Source of the DNA: Flavipsychrobacter sp.
Lineage (GTDB): Bacteria; Bacteroidota; Bacteroidia; Chitinophagales; Chitinophagaceae
Reading direction: 5' to 3'
DNA: 24,144 nucleotides
NCBI GenBank assembly: GCA_021156265.1
Contig: JAJNBR010000067.1
Coordinates: forward strand, 1 to 24,144
Positions 1 to 7,294 of this stretch are shown here, one piece after another. Position numbers and translations under genes: made by a program. Every line of letters begins with the position of its first letter. Within the stretch, counting starts at the first letter, position 1. The notes beneath the pieces are model-generated. The model had not been told where the DNA came from. It was given only the letters and a program-made list of their open reading frames with translations, and searched no databases.

Positions 1-1168
1 AAGCTGGAAAGAATGGAAAACACCGCTGGGTGGTGAAACGCTGCATAATATCGCATGGTGCCTCGGCATCATCATTGTTACGCTGCTGATCAAGAAGCCC
101 CTGGCCAACATGCTTACCCGGCTTATCTCCGGCTTTGCCAATCGCTTTGCAGATAAAAACCATAGTGAGAAATTCAGGAGCCTGGTGCAGTCGCCCATTG
201 AATCGCTGCTGCAAACCATCCTGTTTTATATAGCCTTCAACCAGCTCGACGTTTTGCTCGACAAGTTTTTGGTGCACCGGTATAAAAGAGCCACCGGTGA
301 GCTGGCCATCAGGCTAGGTGATGTGGTCGACCACGTCTTCATGCTTCTGGCCATCATATTTACCACCCTCATACTTTCCCGGATCGCAGATTTCATCTAC
401 CATGTACAGCACGACAAAGCTGTGCAGGACCACAATAAAGAGCGTGAACAATTACTGCCGTTACTGAAAGAGATAGCCAAACTGATACTCTGGTCGCTGG
501 GAATGTTCTGGCTGCTTGGGTCTGTATTCCATGTCAATGTTCCTGCACTCATCACCGGCCTGGGTATTGGTGGTGTGGCTATTGCGCTGGCTGCCAAAGA
601 AAGTGTTGAGAACCTGTTTGCCGCTTTTACCATACTTACCGACAAACCTTTTCAAAGCGGCGACGCTATCAGGCTGGGCAGCCTGGAGGGCAATGTAGAG
701 CGCATAGGCTTTCGCAGTACCAGCCTGCGCAATGCAGATGGCTCTCTATATATAGTACCTAACAAGAAGCTGGTGAATGAGAACGTAGAGAATCTTAGCA
801 ACAGGGATACAAGGCGCGTACGCGTGGTGGTTAATATAAAGTACGGCATTACGCATACTGCCTTGCGTCAAATGGTTTCGGACCTGAAAGATATGATACA
901 GGGCTCGCTGCATGTAACCCACCCTGTCGAGATCGTTATCGACACCTTCGGCGAGAATGTGATGCAGTTAACACTTAGCTATCACCTGCCCGAACCTATA
1001 GGAGACGGTGTATCCGTCACTTCCGTAAAACAGGAGATCAACCTGCGCACCTATGAGATAGTATCAAAATACACAGATGCTACTAATGTTACTGTGGAAA
1101 ATAAACAACCTGAAAACAGGCTTGATGATGAAAACAACGCAAAAAGCGACGAAGATGAAATTGTTTAA
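1..1168 (+). CDS. MscS-family mechanosensitive ion channel (5' truncated by window)
   Basis: This inner-membrane channel would open under membrane tension and release small solutes during osmotic downshock. The reading frame is open back to base 2, and the upstream codons encode another hydrophobic helix before the first visible ATG at 110, so the true start lies outside the window. Numbered from that ATG, hydrophobic segments lie near residues 30-50, 70-95 and 120-165. The glycine/alanine-rich pore helix (GLGIGGVAIALAAKE) is followed by the MscS beta domain, with FQSGDAIRL and IVPNKKLVNENVENLSN. The last ~20 residues are acidic and probably cytoplasmic. The extra N-terminal helices suggest a larger MscS subtype rather than minimal three-helix MscS. 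The family call is firm; the subtype is not. No terminator is visible after it. Confidence 0.9.
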   Translation, partial: SWKEWKTPLGGETLHNIAWCLGIIIVTLLIKKPLANMLTRLISGFANRFADKNHSEKFRSLVQSPIESLLQTILFYIAFNQLDVLLDKFLVHRYKRATGELAIRLGDVVDHVFMLLAIIFTTLILSRIADFIYHVQHDKAVQDHNKEREQLLPLLKEIAKLILWSLGMFWLLGSVFHVNVPALITGLGIGGVAIALAAKESVENLFAAFTILTDKPFQSGDAIRLGSLEGNVERIGFRSTSLRNADGSLYIVPNKKLVNENVENLSNRDTRRVRVVVNIKYGITHTALRQMVSDLKDMIQGSLHVTHPVEIVIDTFGENVMQLTLSYHLPEPIGDGVSVTSVKQEINLRTYEIVSKYTDATNVTVENKQPENRLDDENNAKSDEDEIV

Positions 1169-1188
1169 AGTCGATCGCTGTAGATACA

Positions 1189-1303
1189 CTCGTTAACAAA
1201 ACACAAATCCGACAAAACCCTTACCAGGCAAGCCCCTCAGCACACTTCACAAACTTTTTCATTTCTTAATTGCTCGTTAACCCGCTGTAAATCAGCAGTT
1301 AAC
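1189..1303. promoter_or_regulatory. Repeated CTCGTTAAC motif and dyad upstream of the pilin-like gene
   Basis: CTCGTTAAC occurs at 1189-1197 and again at 1273-1281, 84 bases apart. The second copy begins a dyad: GTTAAC at 1276-1281 and 1298-1303 flank an inner stem GCTG/CAGC around TAAAT. The element ends about 35 bases before the -33 box of the proposed promoter at 1339. It could bind a regulator or form an RNA hairpin at the end of the MscS transcript. Function is inferred from position and symmetry only; the short motif could recur by chance. Confidence 0.35.
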
Positions 1304-1338
1304 TGGTTGCAAAGCTGAGGTTAAACCCCTCCAAATAT

Positions 1339-1369
1339 TTTGTTGCGTTTGTTTGCCGTCACATCTTTG
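1339..1369 (+). promoter_or_regulatory. Bacteroidota-type promoter of the pilin-like gene
   Basis: TTTG at 1339-1342 is followed after 19 bases by CATCTTTG at 1362-1369. This matches 7 of 8 positions of the Bacteroidota -7 element TAnnTTTG with consensus spacing. Transcription would start near 1375, giving a roughly 40-base leader made almost only of A and C. Such a leader is unstructured and typical of well-translated genes in this phylum. Confidence 0.65.
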
Positions 1370-1415
1370 CATCATCAAACAACAACAAAACACAAACAAA
1401 GCAAACAACATAATT

Positions 1416-1958
1416 ATGAAAAAGATCGTTCTCATCGCCGCCAGCATCTTCGCTTTTGTTGCCGCAAAAGCCCAGGTAAACAGCTCGGCCAGCCAGACGG
1501 TTAATGTTAACCTGTCTAATGCTATCGAGCTCACCTTTACAGGTTCGGGTACTGCAACAGGCGATCCTACCACAATGGCTTTCACTACCATTGCTAACTA
1601 TGCTGATGGTGTTGAGTCTGCAGAACAACAACTGAAAGTTCGTTCTAATAAGAACTTCAAAGTGGCCGTAAAATCTAACGCTACAAACTTTACTTATACA
1701 GGTAGCACAACTCCGGCACCTACCATGGTGGTTGCAGATGTACTGAATGTAATGGTAAGCACCAACAACACAGGCGGTACTATCGCTAACAGCTTCTCAG
1801 GCTACCAGGATGTACCTACTTCAAACATCGACATGCTGAGCAACTGCAGCAAGGGTGGCAACCAGACTTTCTCAGTAAAATACAAAGCTGAACCAGGTTT
1901 CGACTTCCCTGCAGGCAACTACGCGGTAGATGTAGTGTACACTGCTACGCAGCTTTAA
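1416..1958 (+). CDS. Small secreted beta-rich pilin-like protein
   Basis: The 180-residue product begins MKKIVLIAASIFAFVAAKAQ, a signal peptide with probable cleavage after AQ. The frame extends upstream to 1353, but that start lies before the proposed -7 box at 1362-1369, so 1416 is preferred. The mature ~160 residues are rich in Ser, Thr, Asn and Val, have alternating beta-strand patterns and a single Cys (LSNCSKGG). They end with DFPAGNYAVDVVYTATQL. This terminal strand pattern resembles small secreted proteins of the DUF4402/spore-coat-U/archaic-pilin type. It lies 220 bases before an usher-like barrel gene on the same strand, which suggests it is the exported subunit. The pilin role is inferred; it could be another type of surface protein. 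Confidence 0.6.
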   Translation: MKKIVLIAASIFAFVAAKAQVNSSASQTVNVNLSNAIELTFTGSGTATGDPTTMAFTTIANYADGVESAEQQLKVRSNKNFKVAVKSNATNFTYTGSTTPAPTMVVADVLNVMVSTNNTGGTIANSFSGYQDVPTSNIDMLSNCSKGGNQTFSVKYKAEPGFDFPAGNYAVDVVYTATQL

Positions 1959-1985
1959 TCAGCTCTCTCTTATCCAGTACATAGT

Positions 1986-2013
1986 AATGAAGGGCCTGTA
2001 AGGGCTCTTCATT
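1986..2013 (+). other. 11-bp intergenic hairpin between pilin-like and usher-like genes
   Basis: AATGAAGGGCC at 1986-1996 pairs with GGCTCTTCATT at 2003-2013 (one G-U pair) across a six-base loop. It begins 27 bases after the stop codon. No clear T-run follows (CATTTAG), so it is not a convincing intrinsic terminator. It may instead stabilise the 3' end of the subunit mRNA or reduce read-through into the large downstream gene. The rest of 1959-2178 is AT-rich. It contains GATCTTTG at 2071-2078, which could be a -7 box but has no matching -33 element. Confidence 0.5.
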
Positions 2014-2178
2014 CATTTAGAAAAAGCACAAACGGTAACCCAGGTCACCGAAAAAGACACCCCAAACAGCGATCTTTGCGACTTCTTTTTCACTTTTTAA
2101 AACCTGTTTGACAGAGAGATAGCGCCAGCCGAAAGCGGCTACAGCTATTACCATGCAAGAAAAAGGCACAAAACGGAT

Positions 2179-4941
2179 ATGACCCGCCAAACCACATATC
2201 GTTTTTACTCACACTTATTACTGCTCATTGCTTTCTGTGTAGTATATAGTGGCATTTCGTCCGCGCAGCCAGGCGGTAAGCTTTACACTTCGCATGTCCT
2301 TTACGATACACTGCTGGCTAACAACAACAAGGAATTTCTCTTTAACAGCATCACCATTACCAACCTCACCAGCGAAAAAATCAGCATTACCGTAAACATA
2401 GATGCGCCTAAAGGCTGGAGCAGCACACAGAAAGTAATCACACTGAGCCTGAACGGCAACGAGAACACCATAGTTCCCGTTCGCCTTTCGGCGCAGAATA
2501 CACAAACTGCCGGATGGCAAACAGTAAAGCTCCAATACCACGTCAACAATAGCGCGGTTCCGGATGTAGATACTTTCCGCGTCCGGCTGAAGGAGTTCAG
2601 TAAGTTCCGGGCGAACCTGCTCAACTCAAACCTGGTGCTGCCCGCATACCAGAAAAATCTGTCATTCCCGGTGTTTGTAAAGAATCTTGGTAATACGCCC
2701 GATGTATTTACCATAGCCTACAGCAACGACCTGGTACAATTACAAGACAAGATATCTTTCCCCATAGCGGCTGCCGACGATACAACCTACACCCTCAACA
2801 TAAAACTTACCGAAAGCCAGTTCTCCATGCTCCGCAAAGAGGAGATCAAAATACTGGTAAGCAACCAGGCAGGCGAAACTGTAAACCTCACGCAAAACCT
2901 TTCGAAGATCGGTTACATACTCCGGGAGAACTCCACTGCCTATCTCGACATGCCTTTGCGTATAGAAGCAGGCGGCATGTATTCGGGCGATGGTAAACTA
3001 CAGTATTATGGCGGCGCCAGCGGCTATGTGGATATTACCAACAACGACCGTGTGTCTGTTGATTTCCGCAGTAATACTTACGCACCAGGGCAAGTCATAA
3101 ACAACCAGGTGATCCGTGGCGAATACCGCGGCGAACACATTGTGGCCATGGCAGGCAACCTCCTGGAGGTAACGGACTTTTTTATGGATGGCTATGGTGG
3201 AAAATTTGGCTACAAATGGGATGAGCGCAACAAAGCACAAGTGTTCAGCATGCTGAAAAGCCGTATTGGCGACAGCAAACTATATGGTGGAAACTTCGCG
3301 TATGGTCTTACCCGGAATGTTACCGGCTTGAGCACCGTTACCGCCAACTTTGAAAACGTAAAGCAACTACACAGTTACCTGGCGAAACAAGGCGTGGATA
3401 TTCGCTTTGGCGATAACGGTAAACTTATCGCTACCGGTGGCCTTGGTCTTGATGAAACGAAAGGAAAACTGCAAGGCACCACAACTGCAAGGCTTTTGGG
3501 CAGCCACTTTGGCTACGATCTTCAGTGGAGCAACAAAAGTTTTGGGGTGGTATCTAACGTATCAAACTACAGCAACGCATTCCCAGGCATCTATAAAGGC
3601 CAGCGGACCCAGATACATGATGCAAGGGCGTTTTACAATGCCTCCTTTCTGGGCGGCTATTATGAATACACCTTCAGAAAACAAAGCTATTTCCTGGACG
3701 ACAGCCTGTATTCAGATGTTTTCAACCTGAAGACGAAGAACTATGGCGGCCGTATTGGTCATAACTTGAAAAAAGGTAACGTCGTTCTATCGGCAGGTCG
3801 CCAGGAGCAGGAACAGCCAACGGACGAGCCTAATAACCCGGTTTTCCAGTTTACTTACCTGAACCTGAATGCGTCTGCATCTCCTCTGGAAGGATTATTC
3901 CTGAGCACTAATACGTATGTGGGTAAGGGCAGCCTGGCTGGCAGCAATGAAAAAGGCGTTCTGATCAATAGCAACCAGGCCAGCGCGCAGTACAAAAATG
4001 CGGGACTCACGCTGCGCTACGACGCGGGTCCCTATTATTACCACGAGTATATCCTTTACCTGAAGAAACCCGAAGACTATAGGCGCGTAATATTGAGCCC
4101 GCATGTTGATGCTAACTTCTTCGACCGTGCATTGAGCGTGCGTGCACAATTCAACTACGCTAAAACAGTTCCTAACTATAACGAGGTTTCGAACGTTCTT
4201 ACCAGCTTCCAGTATTCAAATTACATGCGCGGTATAGACTTCAGCCTGTCCGGCATCATCCCGGTTCAGCAACGCAATAGCCAGCCTTTTGTAAATGTCT
4301 CGGTACGTTTCAGGCTGCATGCACCGTTCGTGGCTATGCGCAAATACTACGATGTAAAGGTTGTATTGTTCAAAGACAACAACAGCAATGGTAAACAAGA
4401 CGCGGGGGAAGAATCAATTCCGGGCCAGATGTTGTCTATCAACAATAACCTGTTTGTAACGAACGAGAGCGGCCAGGCCATCTTCAAAAATGTAAGCACC
4501 GGAGTGTATAAGCTGGACTTTGGTTACAGCAGCAAACTAAAAGGCTGGATACCTGTTGGTGGCACCCTGCAGCAGTTTGATGTCAACGGTAATAAGACAA
4601 TCTATATTCCATACAAAGCCGGCAAGACAATACAGGGTAAACTGACGCTGACATTGGATGCAAACTCTGCGCTTACTTATAGTCTCGCAAACATCAGGGT
4701 TACAGCTACAACCGGCCAGGATTCTTCACAAACTTATTCTACGATAACTGATGAAAATGGTGAGTTTCACTTTAGCTTGCCTGACGGTGATTACCTGATA
4801 AAACTAAATGAGGCTGCCTTTGACGACAATTTCCGTCCTACGCAGCTGGCCCAACGCGCCGACCTGGTTAACAACCAGGATAAGATGCTCTATTTCGAGA
4901 TCAGGCAAAAGAAGAGGGGTATCAACATCCGCAAACAATAA
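2179..4941 (+). CDS. Usher-like outer-membrane barrel protein with Ig/NEW3-like and SdrD-B-like domains
   Basis: The 920-residue product has a signal peptide (residues 1-30, ending SSAQ). Residues ~31-245 look like two Ig-fold domains; the first contains a NEW3-like stretch (NIDAPKGWSS). Residues ~246-720 show alternating amphipathic strands rich in Tyr, Gly and Asn, as in an outer-membrane beta barrel (for example EYRGEHIVAMAGNLLEV). From ~725, DNNSNGKQDAGEE is a calcium-binding-type loop that opens an SdrD-B/CNA-B-like domain. A second carboxypeptidase-regulatory-like domain fills ~815-905. The order of Ig domains, barrel and periplasmic-type beta domains recalls fimbrial ushers fused to a chaperone-like module, and the neighbour is a pilin-like secreted protein. 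Outer-membrane location is fairly secure; usher function is an inference. A generic surface barrel with SdrD-B domains is the alternative. Confidence 0.6.
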   Translation: MTRQTTYRFYSHLLLLIAFCVVYSGISSAQPGGKLYTSHVLYDTLLANNNKEFLFNSITITNLTSEKISITVNIDAPKGWSSTQKVITLSLNGNENTIVPVRLSAQNTQTAGWQTVKLQYHVNNSAVPDVDTFRVRLKEFSKFRANLLNSNLVLPAYQKNLSFPVFVKNLGNTPDVFTIAYSNDLVQLQDKISFPIAAADDTTYTLNIKLTESQFSMLRKEEIKILVSNQAGETVNLTQNLSKIGYILRENSTAYLDMPLRIEAGGMYSGDGKLQYYGGASGYVDITNNDRVSVDFRSNTYAPGQVINNQVIRGEYRGEHIVAMAGNLLEVTDFFMDGYGGKFGYKWDERNKAQVFSMLKSRIGDSKLYGGNFAYGLTRNVTGLSTVTANFENVKQLHSYLAKQGVDIRFGDNGKLIATGGLGLDETKGKLQGTTTARLLGSHFGYDLQWSNKSFGVVSNVSNYSNAFPGIYKGQRTQIHDARAFYNASFLGGYYEYTFRKQSYFLDDSLYSDVFNLKTKNYGGRIGHNLKKGNVVLSAGRQEQEQPTDEPNNPVFQFTYLNLNASASPLEGLFLSTNTYVGKGSLAGSNEKGVLINSNQASAQYKNAGLTLRYDAGPYYYHEYILYLKKPEDYRRVILSPHVDANFFDRALSVRAQFNYAKTVPNYNEVSNVLTSFQYSNYMRGIDFSLSGIIPVQQRNSQPFVNVSVRFRLHAPFVAMRKYYDVKVVLFKDNNSNGKQDAGEESIPGQMLSINNNLFVTNESGQAIFKNVSTGVYKLDFGYSSKLKGWIPVGGTLQQFDVNGNKTIYIPYKAGKTIQGKLTLTLDANSALTYSLANIRVTATTGQDSSQTYSTITDENGEFHFSLPDGDYLIKLNEAAFDDNFRPTQLAQRADLVNNQDKMLYFEIRQKKRGINIRKQ

Positions 4942-4944
4942 AAA

Positions 4945-4972
4945 AAAACGCCCGGAGCTATCCGGGCGTTTT
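4945..4972. terminator. Bidirectional intrinsic terminator between usher-like gene and nusG
   Basis: AAAACGCCCGGA and TCCGGGCGTTTT form a perfect 12-bp stem around GCTA. A-runs on the left and T-runs on the right let it act on both strands. It lies between the convergent stop codons of the barrel gene and nusG, and closes both transcripts. Confidence 0.92.
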
Positions 4973-4990
4973 CAATATATTCAGTTGCTA

Positions 4991-5575
4991 CTAGGCTATC
5001 TTTTCAACCTGCATATAGTTCAGTTCAACAGGCGTAGCACGGCCGAAGATCTTCACTACCACTTTAAGTTTCTTCTTCTCTTCATTCACCTCTTCTACTG
5101 TTCCGTTGAAGTCGTTGAATGGTCCGTCGATGATCTTCACTGTTTCGCCAACGATGTAAGGCTCAGCATAACCAATACCTTGCTCGCTAACTTCATCCAT
5201 CTTACCGAACATCTTGTTCACCTCCGACTTGCGCAGCGATGTTGGGTGATCTTTACCCAGGAAGTGAATAACACCCGTGATGTTTTTGATCGTTTGGATC
5301 ATATCATCGGTCAGCTTGCCATCAGCAGCTTCCAGCATCAGGTAACCGGGAAAAAGGATCTTTTCGCGCAGTACTTTCTTGCCGGCCTGTACTTTGAACA
5401 CTTTCTCAACGGGACACAACACCTGGAATATAGCATTGCTCCAGCCGCTGATCTTTACCTCTTTATCCAGGTATTCCTTTACTTTCTTCTCCTTACCGCT
5501 AATGACGCGCAGCACGTACCATTTGGTATCCTGCTGGGTAGTACCGGCTTCCTGGTTAGTTGTAGTTTCCGTCAT
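4991..5575 (-). CDS. nusG: Transcription termination/antitermination protein NusG
   Basis: NusG binds RNA polymerase in the cytoplasm, promotes processive elongation and couples polymerase to Rho or to the ribosome. The 194-residue protein has the NGN domain at ~18-120, starting KWYVLRVISGKEKKVKEYL and containing KILFPGYLML. A KOW domain fills ~142-194 (GETVKIIDGPFNDFNG). The length fits bacterial NusG, with a short acidic/polar N-terminal extension (TETTTNQEAG) before the NGN core. It starts 13 bases after secE, so the two are co-transcribed. Unlike most bacteria, no ribosomal protein genes follow: a terminator comes 19 bases after the stop codon. Confidence 0.97.
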   Translation of the reverse strand: MTETTTNQEAGTTQQDTKWYVLRVISGKEKKVKEYLDKEVKISGWSNAIFQVLCPVEKVFKVQAGKKVLREKILFPGYLMLEAADGKLTDDMIQTIKNITGVIHFLGKDHPTSLRKSEVNKMFGKMDEVSEQGIGYAEPYIVGETVKIIDGPFNDFNGTVEEVNEEKKKLKVVVKIFGRATPVELNYMQVEKIA

Positions 5576-5588
5576 TGTAATAAATGCT

Positions 5589-5786
5589 TTACTTGCCTAA
5601 AATGCTATACAGAAGCGATAATACCTGCTCTGACGCGAAGTCCATACCAAAGATCACCAGGGTGATGATCATGAGCGCTACCAGTACGATAATGGTAGTT
5701 TGCTGCAGCTCGTCCCATGATGGCCAGGTCACTTTATGTACCAGCTCATCATATGCTTCCTGTATGTATGTACCGAATTTAGCCAT
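5589..5786 (-). CDS. secE: Preprotein translocase subunit SecE
   Basis: SecE clamps SecY in the inner-membrane Sec translocon. The 65-residue protein has the minimal single-span form: a cytoplasmic amphipathic helix with the conserved VTWPSWDELQQTT motif (residues ~19-31), then one transmembrane helix (~32-50) and a short tail. Its place between tRNA-Trp and nusG is the usual bacterial arrangement. Its leader contains a small hairpin, CCCC-TTTA-GGGG, at 5798-5809, about 12 bases before the ATG. Nothing nearby suggests a separate promoter, so it is probably transcribed with tRNA-Trp. Confidence 0.97.
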   Translation of the reverse strand: MAKFGTYIQEAYDELVHKVTWPSWDELQQTTIIVLVALMIITLVIFGMDFASEQVLSLLYSILGK

Positions 5787-5872
5787 AATACCACAAACCC
5801 CTTTAGGGGCTTAATTTTTTTGCGTTAATAAATGTCATTCTTCTACCCGCCTTTTGAGGAGGAGGATAGAGT

Positions 5873-5946
5873 TGGCACGGGCACGCGGATTCGAACCACG
5901 ATCAAAGGTTTTGGAGACCTCTATTCTACCGTTGAACTATGCCCGT
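5873..5946 (-). tRNA. tRNA-Trp (CCA anticodon)
   Basis: The minus strand folds as a tRNA. The acceptor arms are ACGGGCA and TGCCCGT, and the T-loop is GGTTCGAATCC. The anticodon stem GAGGT/ACCTT carries the loop CTCCAAA, so the anticodon is CCA. The discriminator is G, and the 3' CCA is encoded, unlike in the other four tRNA genes here. It is 86 bases before secE. Confidence 0.95.
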
Positions 5947-5967
5947 ATGTCAAATCCGGGGGTGATG

Positions 5968-6038
5968 AAGCCGCCGGGCTTTCTCAAACTAAAAAGCCAA
6001 AAGTTACCTTTTGACTTCCTCGCAGGGAAGCAAAATTA
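5968..6038 (-). promoter_or_regulatory. Promoter and hairpin-rich leader of tRNA-Trp-secE-nusG
   Basis: On the minus strand, TAATTTTG (6031-6038) matches the -7 consensus TAnnTTTG exactly; no good -33 box is seen at standard spacing. Three short hairpins follow before the tRNA: CTTCC/GGAAG (6015-6030), CAAAAG-GTAA-CTTTTG followed by GCTTTTTAG (5998-6013), and AAGCC-CGGC-GGCTT (5968-5981). The middle one resembles a weak attenuator. Processing signals for release of the tRNA are another possibility. Confidence 0.45.
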
Positions 6039-6097
6039 AGGAAAATAATTTTGAATTTGTATCTCCCTCGACTGGCGAGCTTATAAATTCTTAATTA

Positions 6098-7183
6098 TCA
6101 TGTATTACTACCGTTATAAAGCTCCTGCAAGCAGGAAATTAGCCGCATTACATCCGCCTTCGTGTTATAGAAATGCATGCTAATACGAAGTGTTCCACCC
6201 CTATGGGTCACGATTATCTGGTTATCTGTAAGAAACTGCCCCAAACCATTTTCGTCTTTTACCACCACGATGGAACAGCGGTCAGCTGTGTCCATTGGTC
6301 CTATAAGATTCACCGGCAGACTGGCCAGACCGTCTAATAAATGGGTCGTGAGATCTATGTTGTGTGCTTCAATCTTCTCCAGTCCCATCTCCAGTTTCTC
6401 TTTCATCGCGCCATCCAGCAATAGTAATCCAGGCATGTTCAAATGCCCGGGTTCAAAGCTGCGCACCGATGGCTCATAAAACATCTTATCGCCCTGGAAA
6501 GTATAGCTGCCCATGCCGCCTATTTTAGGCGTATATTTTTCCAGCAACCTGTCGGCCAGGTATATTACACCGCTGCCAAAGGCCGCATTCATCCATTTGT
6601 AGTTGCTGGCAATAATAGCATCAGCATCAAGTTTAGTGGCTGATATTTTCATAGCTCCCAGGCTTTGAGTAGCGTCTACAATGAATATGATATTATGCTG
6701 CCTGCAGAAGACAGACAATTCTTCGATATCAATCTTAAATCCCGATAACCACTGCACATGGCTGATGACTAACAGGTCGATATTCTTTGTGAGCAACAGG
6801 TCTTTCAGCTTATCAAGCGAGATATGAAAGCCATCCTCATTATCGATCCAGGTAATATCATATCCGTTCAGCCGGAATGCATCCAGAACCGAAGGATAAT
6901 CATTTTTATAAAGCAGTACACGCTCCTTGCCAGTCATGGAGTGCACCAATGCCGTCATAGCATAGGAAAAGTTGGGAACAAATGCCACATTACCTGCAGG
7001 CGCGTCCATGAATTCTGCCAGCGTCTCCCTTATAAGTGGAAATTCTTTGAACCGCCATTGCTCAGACCTGCTACTGGCATTCACCTGCATAGCATCATAA
7101 AACGAATGCGTGGCATTCAGCGAAGGTTTGCTGACCAGGCCTGCGGCCGCGGTGTTCAGGTAGGTGATCTCTTGTTGGCTCAT
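6098..7183 (-). CDS. PLP-dependent class V aminotransferase-fold enzyme
   Basis: The 361-residue cytoplasmic protein belongs to the fold-type I, class V family (cysteine desulfurase, isopenicillin-N epimerase and kynureninase relatives). Lys196 in ASNYKWMNAAFGSG is the expected Schiff-base lysine. Asp170 (IVDATQSLGA) should bind the pyridine nitrogen. His142 and Gln144 (SHVQWLSG) lie in the cofactor pocket. The C-terminal segment THRGGTLRISMHFYNTKAD lacks the catalytic Cys loop of IscS/SufS-type desulfurases, so a sulfur-transfer role is unlikely. The substrate cannot be told from sequence. It interrupts the usual tuf to tRNA-Trp junction on the same strand, behind the tuf terminator and with its own promoter. 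It starts MSQQEITYLNTAAAG, as the family usually does. Confidence 0.85.
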   Translation of the reverse strand: MSQQEITYLNTAAAGLVSKPSLNATHSFYDAMQVNASSRSEQWRFKEFPLIRETLAEFMDAPAGNVAFVPNFSYAMTALVHSMTGKERVLLYKNDYPSVLDAFRLNGYDITWIDNEDGFHISLDKLKDLLLTKNIDLLVISHVQWLSGFKIDIEELSVFCRQHNIIFIVDATQSLGAMKISATKLDADAIIASNYKWMNAAFGSGVIYLADRLLEKYTPKIGGMGSYTFQGDKMFYEPSVRSFEPGHLNMPGLLLLDGAMKEKLEMGLEKIEAHNIDLTTHLLDGLASLPVNLIGPMDTADRCSIVVVKDENGLGQFLTDNQIIVTHRGGTLRISMHFYNTKADVMRLISCLQELYNGSNT

Positions 7184-7200
7184 TTCGGGATAGATATGAG

Positions 7201-7228
7201 CAAATATATCGAAAGTGATGAAGTCAAA
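7201..7228 (-). promoter_or_regulatory. Promoter of the class V PLP enzyme
   Basis: On the minus strand, TATATTTG (7201-7208) matches the -7 consensus fully. TTTG at 7225-7228 lies 16 bases upstream, slightly short of the usual 17-20. The -33 box lies inside the U-tract of the tuf terminator. The leader would be only about 12-15 bases. Confidence 0.5.
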
Positions 7229-7260
7229 AAGAAATAGCCACCGGCGAACCGATGGCTATT
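7226..7260 (-). terminator. Intrinsic terminator of the tRNA-tuf transcript
   Basis: On the minus strand, AATAGCCA pairs with TGGCTATT. An inner CGG/CCG stem and a TTCG loop lie inside, with a single mismatch between the two stems. TTTCTTTTTG follows. It begins 34 bases after the tuf stop codon. Confidence 0.8.
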
Positions 7261-7294
7261 AGCTTTATTTCCGGCAGACAGAGCCTGCATTGGA

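Noticed and set aside
1353..1415. Upstream ATG at 1353 for the pilin-like gene
   Set aside because: It precedes the proposed -7 box, and the extra residues would bury the signal peptide that starts at 1416.
4808..5665. 285-codon open frame on the plus strand across nusG
   Set aside because: It overlaps the end of the barrel gene, the terminator and all of nusG in antisense; no start context or recognisable product.
5832..6039. Two short plus-strand frames over 5832-6039
   Set aside because: They lie opposite tRNA-Trp and its leader and show no protein-like features.
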